Assembly: GCF_000423525.1 (NCBI RefSeq)
Contig: NZ_AUID01000012.1
Span: 1 to 64,000 of the forward strand
Reading direction: 5' to 3'
From: Proteocatella sphenisci DSM 23131
GTDB lineage: Bacteria > Bacillota > Clostridia > Peptostreptococcales > Filifactoraceae
DNA: 64,000 nucleotides
Made by a program: the position numbers and the translations under genes. A model generated the notes under the pieces. The model saw nothing but the letters and a program-made list of their open reading frames with translations, did no database searches and was not told the origin of the DNA. Below are positions 18,054-26,479 of the stretch, in pieces (position 1 is the first letter of the stretch; each line of letters begins with the position of its first letter).

Positions 18054-18794
18054 TTATACTTTTATAAATTCAAGAATCTCTCTTTTTAACTTTATAAATT
18101 CCTGGGTCATTCCAAAATCAGAACCACGGTCTCCACTAGACTCCACCTTGAATTCTCTCCTTATATGTCCGATTGGACCTTGCATTATATATATCCGGTC
18201 TGAAAGCAGTATGGCCTCATCTATGTCATGCGTTATAAAAAATGTAGTCGTCCCATGTATCTTTGCAACGTCCTTATACCACTGATGCATGGAGGATTTG
18301 GTTATTGAATCAAGTGCACTGAACGGCTCGTCAAGGAGCATCACATTATCTGAATAAAGATATGCCCTTAAAAACGCCGCCCTTTGCCTCATGCCACCAG
18401 AAAGCTGAGCTGGATACTTGCCCTCTGATCCTTCGAGTCCAAATTCTTGAATATATCTGGCAGCAGTTTTTCTCGCTTCTGCTTTGCTGACTCCCTTTAT
18501 CCTAAGGGGGACGCTTACATTATCTATTATATTCATAAATGGCAGCAGTAAGTCTTTTTGCTGCATATAGCTTATCTTTCCTGGAATCCCTGTTACATCT
18601 TTGCCATCGAGTGTCACTCTTCCACTTTCTGGTTTTTCAAGGCCTGACATTATATTAAATAAGGTAGTTTTTCCAGTCCCACTCTCCCCGAGCAAAGATA
18701 CGAGTTCGCCTTTTTCCAGCTTTACCCTAACGTTTTCAAGGATGCGCTCTCCATCATAGGACTTGTAAATATTGTCTGCTTCAAAAAAAGCCAT
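18054..18794 (-). CDS. thiZ: Thiamine-precursor ABC transporter ATPase (ThiZ-like)
   Basis: This 246-residue ABC ATPase is of the nitrate/sulfonate/taurine class. It has Walker A LLGESGTGKTTLFNIMSG near 34, signature QLSGGMRQRAAFLRAYL near 128, Walker B VMLLDEPFSALDS near 152 and H-loop FITHDIDEA. Together with the upstream permease and NMT1/THI5-like lipoprotein, under a TPP riboswitch, it would power uptake of a thiamine pyrimidine precursor such as formylaminopyrimidine. Substrate is inferred from the operon. It is the last gene of the operon. Confidence 0.87.
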   Translation of the reverse strand: MAFFEADNIYKSYDGERILENVRVKLEKGELVSLLGESGTGKTTLFNIMSGLEKPESGRVTLDGKDVTGIPGKISYMQQKDLLLPFMNIIDNVSVPLRIKGVSKAEARKTAARYIQEFGLEGSEGKYPAQLSGGMRQRAAFLRAYLYSDNVMLLDEPFSALDSITKSSMHQWYKDVAKIHGTTTFFITHDIDEAILLSDRIYIMQGPIGHIRREFKVESSGDRGSDFGMTQEFIKLKREILEFIKV

Positions 18795-18835
18795 ACTGCG
18801 TCTCCATTTCCTTTTACTTTCAAGCTTGTGATTTT

Positions 18836-19849
18836 TTACTTTGTAAGGTATTCGTTTGTAAAACCCTGGTTTCCAAGTTCTCTTGTTATAAGTCCTTGCT
18901 CAAACATCCAAGTATAAAATGCGCTCCATCTTGACTCGTCAATAAATCCCCAGGCTTCTTTTTCACCCATGTAATGACTTGCAAGATATTCCTGGCTCTT
19001 TTGAACAAGCTCTGGAGAAAGCTCCGGAACATGCTTTAAAAGTATATCTGCTGACTCAGAAGGATTTTGAACTGCAAATTCATATCCCTTTGCAGTGGCA
19101 CTTAAAAATGCTCTTGCTGTTTCTGGATCAGACTCAAGAAAGTCGTTGTTTGCCACTATTACCGGTGTATAAAAATCGAAAACCGGTGACTGGTCTGCAA
19201 AGGAAATATAGTTATATTCAAGGCCCGCAAGCTCTGCCATCATTACATCCCAGCCTTCATATACCCATACTGCGTCTACGTCTGTCTGCATCAAAGACAG
19301 TGCATCTGATCCTGGATTAGGCACCATTTTCAATTTATCGTAATCTGCTCCTGCATCTGTCATAACCTGTTTTATTATTGCTTTTTCTGAAGGCATATCC
19401 CAGGTTGCATAAGTCTTTCCTTCAAGTTTATCAAAGCTGTCTATGCCTTTATCCTTCATGGAAATCATTCCCGAAGTGTTGTGGTCTATAATTGCAGCTA
19501 CTGCAGTAACTGGTATTGGGTTTTCTGCTACAAGCGCAAGAGCCAGAGACTCCTGAAAATCTACTCCAAACTGAGCATTTCCCGTACCTACTGCCGAAAG
19601 AGCTCCGCCTTCTGGTGGCTGGATTATTTCAACTTCAAGTCCCGCATCTTTGTAGTATCCATTTTCTATTGCCGCATATACTCCTGTGTGATTAGTGTTT
19701 GGAGTCCAGTCTAGCACGAATGTTACTTTTTTAAGTTGTCCTGATTCTGTACTTTCTTGATCTGTATTAGTTTCTCCTGTGCAGGCTGCAAGCGAAATAA
19801 GCATTGAAGCTGCAAGTCCCAGGCTTATTAGTTTTTTTCCAAATTTCAT
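18836..19849 (-). CDS. thiY: NMT1/THI5-like substrate-binding lipoprotein (ThiY-like)
   Basis: This 337-residue protein starts with a lipoprotein signal (MKFGKKLISLGLAASMLISL then the LAAC lipobox, lipidated Cys near residue 23). The mature part has VTFVLDWTPNTNHTGVYAA and GYYKDAGLEVEII, typical of the NMT1/THI5-like family that binds pyrimidine moieties of thiamine. It would sit on the outer face of the membrane and hand its ligand to the adjacent permease. It lies between the permease and ATPase genes under TPP riboswitch control, supporting a thiamine-salvage role. The exact ligand (HMP versus formylaminopyrimidine) cannot be told from sequence. Confidence 0.9.
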   Translation of the reverse strand: MKFGKKLISLGLAASMLISLAACTGETNTDQESTESGQLKKVTFVLDWTPNTNHTGVYAAIENGYYKDAGLEVEIIQPPEGGALSAVGTGNAQFGVDFQESLALALVAENPIPVTAVAAIIDHNTSGMISMKDKGIDSFDKLEGKTYATWDMPSEKAIIKQVMTDAGADYDKLKMVPNPGSDALSLMQTDVDAVWVYEGWDVMMAELAGLEYNYISFADQSPVFDFYTPVIVANNDFLESDPETARAFLSATAKGYEFAVQNPSESADILLKHVPELSPELVQKSQEYLASHYMGEKEAWGFIDESRWSAFYTWMFEQGLITRELGNQGFTNEYLTK

Positions 19850-19864
19850 ATTATTTTCTCCTCT

Positions 19865-20641
19865 TTATTCTGATTTGTCCCCAAGATTTTTCCAGGGCAT
19901 ACTTTTTTTCTGTATAATATCAACAATTTTCATGAGCAAGAGGCTGATTATACTTATAAATATTATAACCGCAAACATCTTGTCAAATGCATATGACTTT
20001 CTTACCCTTGTCATATAGACTCCAAGCCCCCTGTTTCCTCCAAGCCACTCGGCAATAACTGCTCCCACTATGGAATAAGAGACCGCCAGTCTCAAGCCCG
20101 AAAAAAAACTCTCCATGGCTGAAGGCAATTTTACCCAAAGCAGTATCTTGAGCCTTCCTGCCCCCATGGATTTAAAGAGGCGTATTATATCCTCATCCAC
20201 TGACATAAGTCCACTGAGTGTGCTTACTACCATGGGAAAGAAACAGGTTATAAATATCAGAGCTATCTTGGGCGCCATACCGTAGCCCATCCAGAGCACA
20301 AGAAGAGGAGCCAGGGCTATGGCAGGCACTGTCTGAGTTATTATAACTGAAGGATAAATAGTCTTTTTTATAAACTCTGACTCATTCATCATTATTGCAA
20401 GCAAAAGAGCAAAAATTATGCTAAGAAAAAGCCCTGCAAATGCTTCTGCAAGTGTTACGACTGCATGATCCATCATCAGGGCCGCAGATGCAAAGAAGGC
20501 TGCTACCACACTTTCTGGAGATGGCAGCATAAATGCAGGCACCAGCTCAAAGCGGCACACTAAATGCCATATGAGCACAAGCACTGCAATAAATGCTATT
20601 GAATGAATGTTATTCGTGATGCTTTTTAACTTTTTTGTCAA
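19865..20641 (-). CDS. thiX: Thiamine-precursor ABC transporter permease (ThiX-like)
   Basis: This 258-residue BPD-type permease has about six helices and the EAA loop (SMGAGRLKILLWVKLPSAMESFFSGLR region, about residues 160-186) that contacts the ATPase. It is of the SsuC/TauC/ThiX class. The likely start is TTG at 20641, which overlaps the end of the preceding gene by 32 bases and has a GGGGG site 9 nucleotides upstream. It forms the uptake system with the genes on both sides. Confidence 0.86.
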   Translation of the reverse strand: MTKKLKSITNNIHSIAFIAVLVLIWHLVCRFELVPAFMLPSPESVVAAFFASAALMMDHAVVTLAEAFAGLFLSIIFALLLAIMMNESEFIKKTIYPSVIITQTVPAIALAPLLVLWMGYGMAPKIALIFITCFFPMVVSTLSGLMSVDEDIIRLFKSMGAGRLKILLWVKLPSAMESFFSGLRLAVSYSIVGAVIAEWLGGNRGLGVYMTRVRKSYAFDKMFAVIIFISIISLLLMKIVDIIQKKSMPWKNLGDKSE

Positions 20642-20912
20642 TTGACCATACCCCCGCCTCAGGATTAAAGGCTATTTTTATATATGACATCACACTTGGT
20701 GCGCCCTCCTTGATACATATTATCTGGCTCTGTTTTATTATATCCATTAGTTTTTCAAAGTCACCTTCTACTGTGGTTTCAAAGGGTCCAACGTATGTGG
20801 TGAGTCCTGTAGATTTGATGTATTCTATCACTTTGTCCACAACGTCGATTACTTTTTCTCCCTCAAGGGCTGGAAGTACCTGTATTGCAATACTTGCTTC
20901 TGGTTGTTTCAT
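20610..20912 (-). CDS. Thiamine-binding protein, MTH1187/YkoF-like
   Basis: This 100-residue cytosolic protein matches the MTH1187/YkoF thiamine-binding fold: an alternating beta-alpha-beta ferredoxin-like pattern with SIAIQVLPALEG, IEYIKSTGLTTYVGPFETTVEG and SYIKIAFNPEAG. YkoF in Bacillus binds thiamine and is encoded with an HMP transporter, as here. I use ATG at 20912, because GGAG lies 6 nucleotides upstream; an upstream in-frame start at 20990 would reach into the terminator of the TPP riboswitch. It is the first gene after that riboswitch. Confidence 0.88.
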   Translation of the reverse strand: MKQPEASIAIQVLPALEGEKVIDVVDKVIEYIKSTGLTTYVGPFETTVEGDFEKLMDIIKQSQIICIKEGAPSVMSYIKIAFNPEAGVWSIDKKVKKHHE

Positions 20913-20943
20913 GTTTTTCTCCATTCCATTCTTAATAAATTTA

Positions 20944-20975
20944 AATAAAAAAATACGCAAGCTGAGGCCTGCGTA
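20944..20975 (-). terminator. Riboswitch-controlled terminator before the thiamine operon
   Basis: On the minus strand TACGCAGGCC/..TTGCGTA forms a hairpin followed by a T-run (20953-20944). It lies between the TPP aptamer and the first gene, so ligand binding probably favours termination. Confidence 0.75.
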
Positions 20976-20998
20976 GAAAAAATTTCTCAATTTATTTT

Positions 20999-21082
20999 TC
21001 CTACGCCAGCATTATCTGGATCAGGTCTAAGGTCAGAAGCGCATTAACTTCTATCTCAGCCGATTTGCATCAGCTCCCTAAA
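20999..21082 (-). promoter_or_regulatory. TPP riboswitch (THI element)
   Basis: On the minus strand the conserved TPP aptamer blocks are present in order: GGGAGCT, CGGCTGAGAT, then ACCTGATCCAGATAATGC and CAGCGTAGG. These match the thi-box consensus (CTGAGA, ACCTGATCTGGATAATGCCAGCGTAGG) almost exactly. Thiamine pyrophosphate should repress the ykoF-thiX-thiY-thiZ operon. Confidence 0.95.
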
Positions 21083-21097
21083 TGTATATCTATGAAG

Positions 21098-21126
21098 ATT
21101 GTAACACTCATAGGTGTCTTGGTCAA
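21098..21126 (-). promoter_or_regulatory. Promoter of the thiamine-precursor operon
   Basis: On the minus strand TTGACC (21126-21121), a 17-base spacer and TACAAT (21103-21098) lie just upstream of the TPP aptamer, so transcription would begin right before it. Confidence 0.7.
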
Positions 21127-21234
21127 TGCCTGTTTCAGCGTCTGATAAATTTGTTTTTAAAAGTTTTAATATGATTTTTGATGATAATATGATAAAATAC
21201 CTATTTGCTAAACAAATAAAGGAAGGTTTAATAA

Positions 21235-21885
21235 ATGAAAAAATTTATATATATTTTAATACTCATCCTGATAACCATATTTTCTGTTGCCGGATGCAAT
21301 AAAGGCGGGGATTCTACCGAAAAACCCGCTGCAGAAGATATAGATGCAGAAGATACCGTTCCCGAAATAGATACCTCAAAGCTTGTTTCTAACCCCTATG
21401 TGGAGCTTTTTAAAAGCGGAAATTATCTTCTCAAATTCAAAGGCGTAGTGGATCTCGATCCCGAAGATATATTCTCAAATGTTACTTTTGCAATGCAAGG
21501 TGAAAACGGCCTTTGGATAATCGAAGCCGAGGACTCAAAAAGTCATATCATTACCAAGGGCGATACGGCCTTCATGATTGACCAAGAGTCTAAATCTTAT
21601 ATAACAGGAACTATATCTAATATGGAAACCAGCCTGATAAACGGCGAGTCCCTGGTGTACTCATCTGAGGGCGAAGAAATAATAAACGGCATGAGAATGA
21701 TATATGAGGAGTATACCTACGACATAGGAACTCTGAAATTCTTTTTTAATAAGGAAGACAAGAAAAAACTCTATGCCATCTTGAATACCAATCCTGTCGA
21801 GACGGTAATGATGGAAATCATAGAGTTGTCTGAAAACGTAACGCCGGATATGTTTGAGCTACCCGAGGGATATTCAGGGATATAG
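21235..21885 (+). CDS. Putative lipoprotein of unknown function
   Basis: This 216-residue protein has a clear lipoprotein signal: MKKFIYILILILITIFSVAG then a Cys at residue 21. A D/E-rich linker (25-45) precedes a beta-rich domain with patterns such as GNYLLKFKGVV, TFAMQGENGLWIIEAE and DTAFMIDQESKSYITG, which resembles the LolA-like or outer-layer lipoprotein beta folds, but I cannot name a family. A GGAAGG site precedes the ATG. It overlaps the convergent HAD gene by 12 bases at the 3' end, so there is no separate terminator. Confidence 0.8.
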   Translation: MKKFIYILILILITIFSVAGCNKGGDSTEKPAAEDIDAEDTVPEIDTSKLVSNPYVELFKSGNYLLKFKGVVDLDPEDIFSNVTFAMQGENGLWIIEAEDSKSHIITKGDTAFMIDQESKSYITGTISNMETSLINGESLVYSSEGEEIINGMRMIYEEYTYDIGTLKFFFNKEDKKKLYAILNTNPVETVMMEIIELSENVTPDMFELPEGYSGI

Positions 21886-22548
21886 GTGCTGTAGAGGATA
21901 TCTCGATTTGAGTATGTCGCTGAGTTCTCTTATGTCTGAAATTCTGAAATCCGCATTTCTGAGCTCATCAAGCTCCCCATATCCGTATGTGCAACCTATG
22001 GACACAAGGCCATGCCTTTGTGCAATTTCAATATCCTGAAATCTGTCGCCAATAACAGTGTACGTTCCTGGGTGCTGCGCCAGTATATGGCTGAATATCT
22101 CATGCTTTGGTGCAAAATTATACTGGTGGGTGCAGTAGAATCCCTCAAAGTATCTATCCAGGCCAAATTCTCTTTTATGGGCCTCCATATACTGAGTCTT
22201 GCAGTTACTTAGAAATATCAGCTTGTGCCCTCTATTTTTAAGGGTTTCCAGGGTCTCCAGGCTCCCGTCATAAAGCTGGGCTTTCCCCTGACCTGTAAAT
22301 TCCAGCATCGTCTGTCCTATTATGGTGCTACAGCGCTGCTTGAGCTCCTCATCCAGACCAGGCATAAAGGCATTCCACATGTCTTTGCTGGTGTATCCAA
22401 GCCACCGGCCTATTTCTGAGTAATTCCACTCTTTTTCAGGAGCAAGCCCTCTTTGCACGAGAAATTCATAGGCTCTTTGAAAAGCCGGAGCGTATATCCT
22501 TATGCTCTCATGCAGGGTTCCATCATAATCAAAAATTATTCCCTTCAT
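21874..22548 (-). CDS. HAD-family hydrolase in the riboflavin operon
   Basis: This 224-residue protein is a haloacid-dehalogenase phosphatase of the phosphoglycolate-phosphatase-like group. It has motif I FDYDGTLHES at residues 5-14, motif II LIFLSNCKT near 112, and motif IV VIGDRFQDIEIA near 168, with a helical cap at about 15-85. Its ATG comes one base after the ribH stop, so it is translated with the rib genes. Riboflavin synthesis needs an HAD phosphatase to dephosphorylate the RibD product, and this is a natural candidate. That assignment is inference from position; a general phosphatase remains possible. Confidence 0.87.
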   Translation of the reverse strand: MKGIIFDYDGTLHESIRIYAPAFQRAYEFLVQRGLAPEKEWNYSEIGRWLGYTSKDMWNAFMPGLDEELKQRCSTIIGQTMLEFTGQGKAQLYDGSLETLETLKNRGHKLIFLSNCKTQYMEAHKREFGLDRYFEGFYCTHQYNFAPKHEIFSHILAQHPGTYTVIGDRFQDIEIAQRHGLVSIGCTYGYGELDELRNADFRISDIRELSDILKSRYPLQHLYP

Positions 22549-22549
22549 A

Positions 22550-23020
22550 TTAATTCTGCTCTATTTTTCTTATGAGATTTACCATTTCAATGGCTCCCAC
22601 CGCGCAGTCATATCCCTTGTTCCCTGCCTTAGTTCCCGCTCTTTCTATAGCCTGCTCTATATTTTCTGTAGTAAGTATCCCAAACATCACAGGTATGTCT
22701 GCCCCAAGAGATACACTCGCTATTCCCTTTGTGACTTCGCTGCATACATAATCATAGTGAGTCGTTGCTCCTCTTATCACTGCTCCAAGGCATATTACGG
22801 CATCATATTTTCCTGACTTTGCCATTTTTGAAGCTATAAGCGGGATTTCAAATGCCCCTGGAACCCAGGCAATTTCTATGTCTTCTTCTTTTACGTCGTG
22901 GCGAAGAAGGCCATCCGTAGCCCCACCTATAAGCTTTGAAACTATAAATTCATTAAACCTGGCTGCTATTATACCTACCTTGATTCCCCTTGATACTAAA
23001 CTTCCCTCATATGTTTTCAT
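22550..23020 (-). CDS. ribH: 6,7-dimethyl-8-ribityllumazine synthase
   Basis: RibH condenses the ribitylaminouracil with dihydroxybutanone phosphate to lumazine. The 156-residue length is standard. Visible family blocks are [17 protein letters not shown] near 20, [16 protein letters not shown] near 52, [20 protein letters not shown] near 80 (with the catalytic histidine in THYDYV), and [20 protein letters not shown] near 110. A GGAG site precedes the ATG at 23020. It follows ribBA by 21 bases. Confidence 0.98.
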   Translation of the reverse strand: MKTYEGSLVSRGIKVGIIAARFNEFIVSKLIGGATDGLLRHDVKEEDIEIAWVPGAFEIPLIASKMAKSGKYDAVICLGAVIRGATTHYDYVCSEVTKGIASVSLGADIPVMFGILTTENIEQAIERAGTKAGNKGYDCAVGAIEMVNLIRKIEQN

Positions 23021-23041
23021 TTTTCTTCTCTCCTTTTTTAA

Positions 23042-24241
23042 TTAAAAATGCATCATGTGTCCCATCTTGTTCTGCTTTGTCTTAAGATAAAATTCATCGT
23101 GGTCTGTAGCTTCCATCTGTATGGGCTCTCTTTCTACTATCTCTATCCCAAAGTCTGAAAGGCCGTCTATCTTTTTGGGATTGTTGGTAAGCAGTCTAAG
23201 TTTTTTTACCCCAAGGTCTCTTAGTATCTGTGCCCCTATATAATACTCTCTTAGGTCTTCTTCAAATCCAAGCGCAATATTTGCTTCAACTGTGTCAAGG
23301 CCTGTATCTTGAAGTGCATATGCCTTAAGCTTATTTATCAGGCCTATCCCTCTGCCTTCTTGTCTCATGTAAAGCATAAGGCCCCTTCCTTCTTTTTCTA
23401 TTTGGGCCATGGCTGCATCAAACTGCTGGCCACAATCACACTTTAGCGATCCAAAACAGTCTCCTGTAAGGCACTCTGAATGAACCCTGCAAAGCACCGG
23501 TTCTCCACCGCTTATATCTCCTTTGACAAGCGCAACGTGATGGTCCCCGTTAAGCTTGTTTACATATCCAATGGCCTTAAATTCTCCGTGAACAAGTGGC
23601 ATCTTGGTCTCTACTTCTCTTTGCACAAGACTGTCAAATTGCTTTCTATATTTTTGGAGGGCCTCTATGGTTATAAACTTAAGTCCAAATCTTTGGGCAA
23701 GCTCTATCAGCTCTGGAGTCCTCATCATTGTGCCGTCTTGTCCCATTATCTCGCAGCAAAGTCCGCAGGGCTTGAGGCCTGCAAGCTTCATAAGATCTAC
23801 TGTGGCTTCAGTGTGTCCGTTTCGCGCAAGTACTCCATTATCATTAGCAAGGAGTGGGAACATATGGCCAGGTCTTCTGAAATCTTGTGGCCTTGCTCCT
23901 TCTTCGAGCGCCTTTATTGCAGTTACGGATCTTTCTGCTGCAGATATTCCAGTAGTTGTATCCACGTGATCTACAGATACTGTAAATGCGGTCTCATGGT
24001 TATCCGTATTTTTAGTTACCATTTGATGAAAATCCAGCTTTTGTGCAAGTTCTCTGCTTAAAGGCATGCAGATAAGCCCTTTTCCATGGATTGCCATGAA
24101 GTTTATATTTTCTGTGGTAGCAAATTCTCCTGCGCAGATAAAGTCGCCTTCATTTTCCCTGTCCTCATCATCTGTCACAACTATTATCTTTCCCTGTCTC
24201 AAATCTTCAAGTGCTTCTTCTATAGTGTTGAATTTAAACAT
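23042..24241 (-). CDS. ribBA: Bifunctional DHBP synthase / GTP cyclohydrolase II
   Basis: This 399-residue fusion makes both riboflavin precursors. The N-terminal RibB half (about 1-200) has [14 protein letters not shown] near 22 and [12 protein letters not shown] near 125, and the RibA half (about 205-399) has the zinc motif [20 protein letters not shown] near 255 and [10 protein letters not shown] near 295. Length and order are as in Bacillus RibA. A GGAGG site precedes the ATG. Both catalytic halves look intact. Confidence 0.98.
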   Translation of the reverse strand: MFKFNTIEEALEDLRQGKIIVVTDDEDRENEGDFICAGEFATTENINFMAIHGKGLICMPLSRELAQKLDFHQMVTKNTDNHETAFTVSVDHVDTTTGISAAERSVTAIKALEEGARPQDFRRPGHMFPLLANDNGVLARNGHTEATVDLMKLAGLKPCGLCCEIMGQDGTMMRTPELIELAQRFGLKFITIEALQKYRKQFDSLVQREVETKMPLVHGEFKAIGYVNKLNGDHHVALVKGDISGGEPVLCRVHSECLTGDCFGSLKCDCGQQFDAAMAQIEKEGRGLMLYMRQEGRGIGLINKLKAYALQDTGLDTVEANIALGFEEDLREYYIGAQILRDLGVKKLRLLTNNPKKIDGLSDFGIEIVEREPIQMEATDHDEFYLKTKQNKMGHMMHF

Positions 24242-24274
24242 TTTTAATCCTCCCTGTAATTAAAATACCGATAA

Positions 24275-24943
24275 TTAAAATCCCGACCTCATGATAAAAT
24301 CTTCAGTTATATTGCTCTCATAACTTTTTTTGTATAAATCCGGTCCTTTACCAGTCCCATACCCGGTAAATCTCTCTATATATTTTCCTATGACATCATT
24401 TTCTATGTTTACTATGTCTCCCACCTTCTTTTTAAGAAGGGTCGTTTCTTTTCCCGTATGTGGAATTACCGACACCGAAAACTTCCCTGGGCTCTCTTGC
24501 GCTACTGTAAGGCTTATTCCGTCTATTGCAACCGACCCTTTTTCAACGATGTATCTGGATATTTTTTCTGAGATACTTATGGTTATCCATACCGCATTTT
24601 CATCTGACCTTAAAGCGGCTATAGTTCCTGTACCATCTATGTGCCCGCTTACGATATGACCCCCAAATCTACCGTTTGCAGGCATCGCTCTCTCAAGATT
24701 TACCTTGCTTCCCGCCCGAAGCATTCCAAGCGAGCTCCTTGAGACTGTCTCGCTCATCACATCAGCCACAAAAATTCCCGAGCCCATATTCGAAACAGTC
24801 AGGCACACTCCGTTTACTGCAACGCTGTCTCCAAGCTTTAGATCATCAAATATGAGCTTTCCTTCAATGGATAGTCTTGACGATTTTGTGCTTTTTTCAA
24901 CCCTTATAATTTTTCCCGTCTCCTCTATTATTCCTGTAAACAT
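24275..24943 (-). CDS. ribE: Riboflavin synthase alpha subunit
   Basis: Riboflavin synthase dismutates two lumazines into riboflavin. The 222-residue protein is made of two similar lumazine-binding barrels: MFTGIIEETGKI with VAVNGVCLTVSNM in the first, and FGGHIVSGHIDGTGTI with VAIDGISLTVAQ in the second, exactly the internal duplication of the family. The start overlaps the ribD stop by 16 bases, so they are coupled. Confidence 0.97.
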   Translation of the reverse strand: MFTGIIEETGKIIRVEKSTKSSRLSIEGKLIFDDLKLGDSVAVNGVCLTVSNMGSGIFVADVMSETVSRSSLGMLRAGSKVNLERAMPANGRFGGHIVSGHIDGTGTIAALRSDENAVWITISISEKISRYIVEKGSVAIDGISLTVAQESPGKFSVSVIPHTGKETTLLKKKVGDIVNIENDVIGKYIERFTGYGTGKGPDLYKKSYESNITEDFIMRSGF

Positions 24944-26025
24944 CTTTCCACCTCATATTCCAAAAGCACATCTTCATCCATTAATGTGATTTTCCTGTTC
25001 TTCATAATGAATGCCTCATCCGGGCTGTAGATCCCTTTTCCTCCAACCGGACCTTTCGCACTTTCTCCCCCGAATATCTTTGGTGAGATGTATGCCTGAA
25101 CCTTGTTTACTATGCCAGCCTCCAGCGCTGCCGCATTTAGGTTTGAGCCTCCTTCGAGAAGTATGCTGTCAATATTCTGCGCTCCCAGCTGTTTCATAAG
25201 ATCTTCAAGATCCATATGGCAGTTGAGTTCTGATACTCGAATTACCTTGCAACCAAAGTTTTCAAGATTTTCAATCTTCGCCTCGTCTTTGCTGCAAGTT
25301 GCTACAAAGGTCTCTATCCGGTCCGCGTTCTTGAAAATCTTTGCATCAAGCGGAATCCTGAGTCCTCCGTCACATATTACACGCTTGGGGTCTCTTCCTC
25401 CCCCCATCCTGCATGTAAGCTCCGGATCATCGGCAATGATGGTTCCCGAGCCAACCATTATCGCAGTCAGCATATTCCTCGTATGATGAACATGAGCTCT
25501 TGAAGTTTCTCCACTTATCCATTTGGATTTACCACTGTATGTAGCAATTTTTCCATCCAGGGTCATGGCATATTTCATTACCAGGTATGGCAAGCCTGTC
25601 CTCATGTAGTGAAAGAAAATCTTGTTGATGTTATCACATTCATTCTCAAGCTCAGACATCTCCACATTAATTCCCTTTTTTCTGAGCATTTTTATTCCCT
25701 TTCCGGCAACCAGGGGATTGGGATCTTTTGAGCCTACCACTACCTTGCTTATCCCACTTTTAATTATGGCCTCTGTGCATGGAGAAGTTTTTCCGTGATG
25801 GCAGCACGGCTCCAAAGTGACATACATAGTCGCTCCATCAGGAGATTTGTGTGCGGATCTGAGAGCATTTATTTCTGCATGAGGCCCTCCGTACTCTTCA
25901 TGATAACCCTGTCCTATAATTTCATTATCCTTTACTATTAAAGCTCCCACCATAGGGTTTGGGCTTACTCTGCTTCCACCTCTGAGTGCCAGATTTATGG
26001 CAAGTTTCATATAGTTTTCTTTCAT
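24928..26025 (-). CDS. ribD: Bifunctional pyrimidine deaminase/reductase RibD
   Basis: RibD deaminates and then reduces the GTP-derived pyrimidine. The 365-residue protein has an N-terminal cytidine-deaminase-like domain with zinc motifs HAEINAL near 48 and PCCHHGKTSPC near 75, and a C-terminal DHFR-like reductase with AMTLDGKIA near 155 and SILLEGGSNLNAAAL near 290. I use ATG at 26025 (AAGGAG 9 nucleotides upstream), as the ATG at 26034 abuts that site. It is the first gene of the rib operon, behind an FMN riboswitch. Confidence 0.97.
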   Translation of the reverse strand: MKENYMKLAINLALRGGSRVSPNPMVGALIVKDNEIIGQGYHEEYGGPHAEINALRSAHKSPDGATMYVTLEPCCHHGKTSPCTEAIIKSGISKVVVGSKDPNPLVAGKGIKMLRKKGINVEMSELENECDNINKIFFHYMRTGLPYLVMKYAMTLDGKIATYSGKSKWISGETSRAHVHHTRNMLTAIMVGSGTIIADDPELTCRMGGGRDPKRVICDGGLRIPLDAKIFKNADRIETFVATCSKDEAKIENLENFGCKVIRVSELNCHMDLEDLMKQLGAQNIDSILLEGGSNLNAAALEAGIVNKVQAYISPKIFGGESAKGPVGGKGIYSPDEAFIMKNRKITLMDEDVLLEYEVERCLQE

Positions 26026-26054
26026 AACCTGCATCTCCTTTTTAATAAAATAAA

Positions 26055-26080
26055 ACCCTGAATACGTACATATTCAGGGT
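26055..26080 (-). terminator. Terminator in the rib leader (proximal to ribD)
   Basis: On the minus strand the perfect hairpin ACCCTGAATA/TATTCAGGGT is followed by a T-rich run (26054-26041). It sits between the FMN aptamer and ribD and could serve as the regulated attenuator. Confidence 0.7.
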
Positions 26081-26099
26081 ACAGGAAATCACATAATAA

Positions 26100-26134
26100 A
26101 AAAGCCCTGAAATGTTTTATGACATTCCAGAGCT
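26100..26134 (-). terminator. Terminator in the rib leader (distal)
   Basis: On the minus strand AGCTCTGGAATG ... CATTTCAGGGCT forms a hairpin followed by a T-run of seven. Being closest to the FMN aptamer, it is the better candidate for the ligand-controlled terminator. Confidence 0.75.
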
Positions 26135-26178
26135 GTATCGTGCGTACTGTAAATACAGGAAAATAAAGCTCCTGTAGA

Positions 26179-26288
26179 TATCTTCTTTCATCCAGACTTT
26201 ACTGTCGGTACTTGAATTTCACAAGTTCGGCCAATTAAGGCTCGCGGACTTTACCGCCGGTAGGGAATTTCGCCCTGCCCTGAAGATT
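26179..26288 (-). promoter_or_regulatory. FMN riboswitch (RFN element)
   Basis: On the minus strand the RFN consensus blocks occur in order: ATCTTCAGGGCAGGG, GAAATTCCCTACCGGCGGTA, AGTCCGCGAGCC, and finally ACCGACAGTAAAGTCTGGAT then GAAGAT closing the P1 stem with the first block. It should repress the ribD-ribE-ribBA-ribH operon when FMN is plentiful. Confidence 0.97.
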
Positions 26289-26306
26289 TGCTATTCAATT
26301 TTCTTT

Positions 26307-26335
26307 AGAATAACATGGCATATGCTATATGTCAA
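26307..26335 (-). promoter_or_regulatory. Promoter of the rib operon
   Basis: On the minus strand a perfect TTGACA (26335-26330), a 17-base spacer and TATTCT (26312-26307) lie just ahead of the FMN aptamer. Confidence 0.65.
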
Positions 26336-26479
26336 TTATTTTTTCACGAACTTAATTTTAATTATGATCAATATCATCCGTAAAATATTGACATAATAAA
26401 CAAAATGATGTTATCATGTTAAAATAGTTTTTTATCAATTGGAATAATTTATTCATCATGAAAGGATTTAAATGATTAT

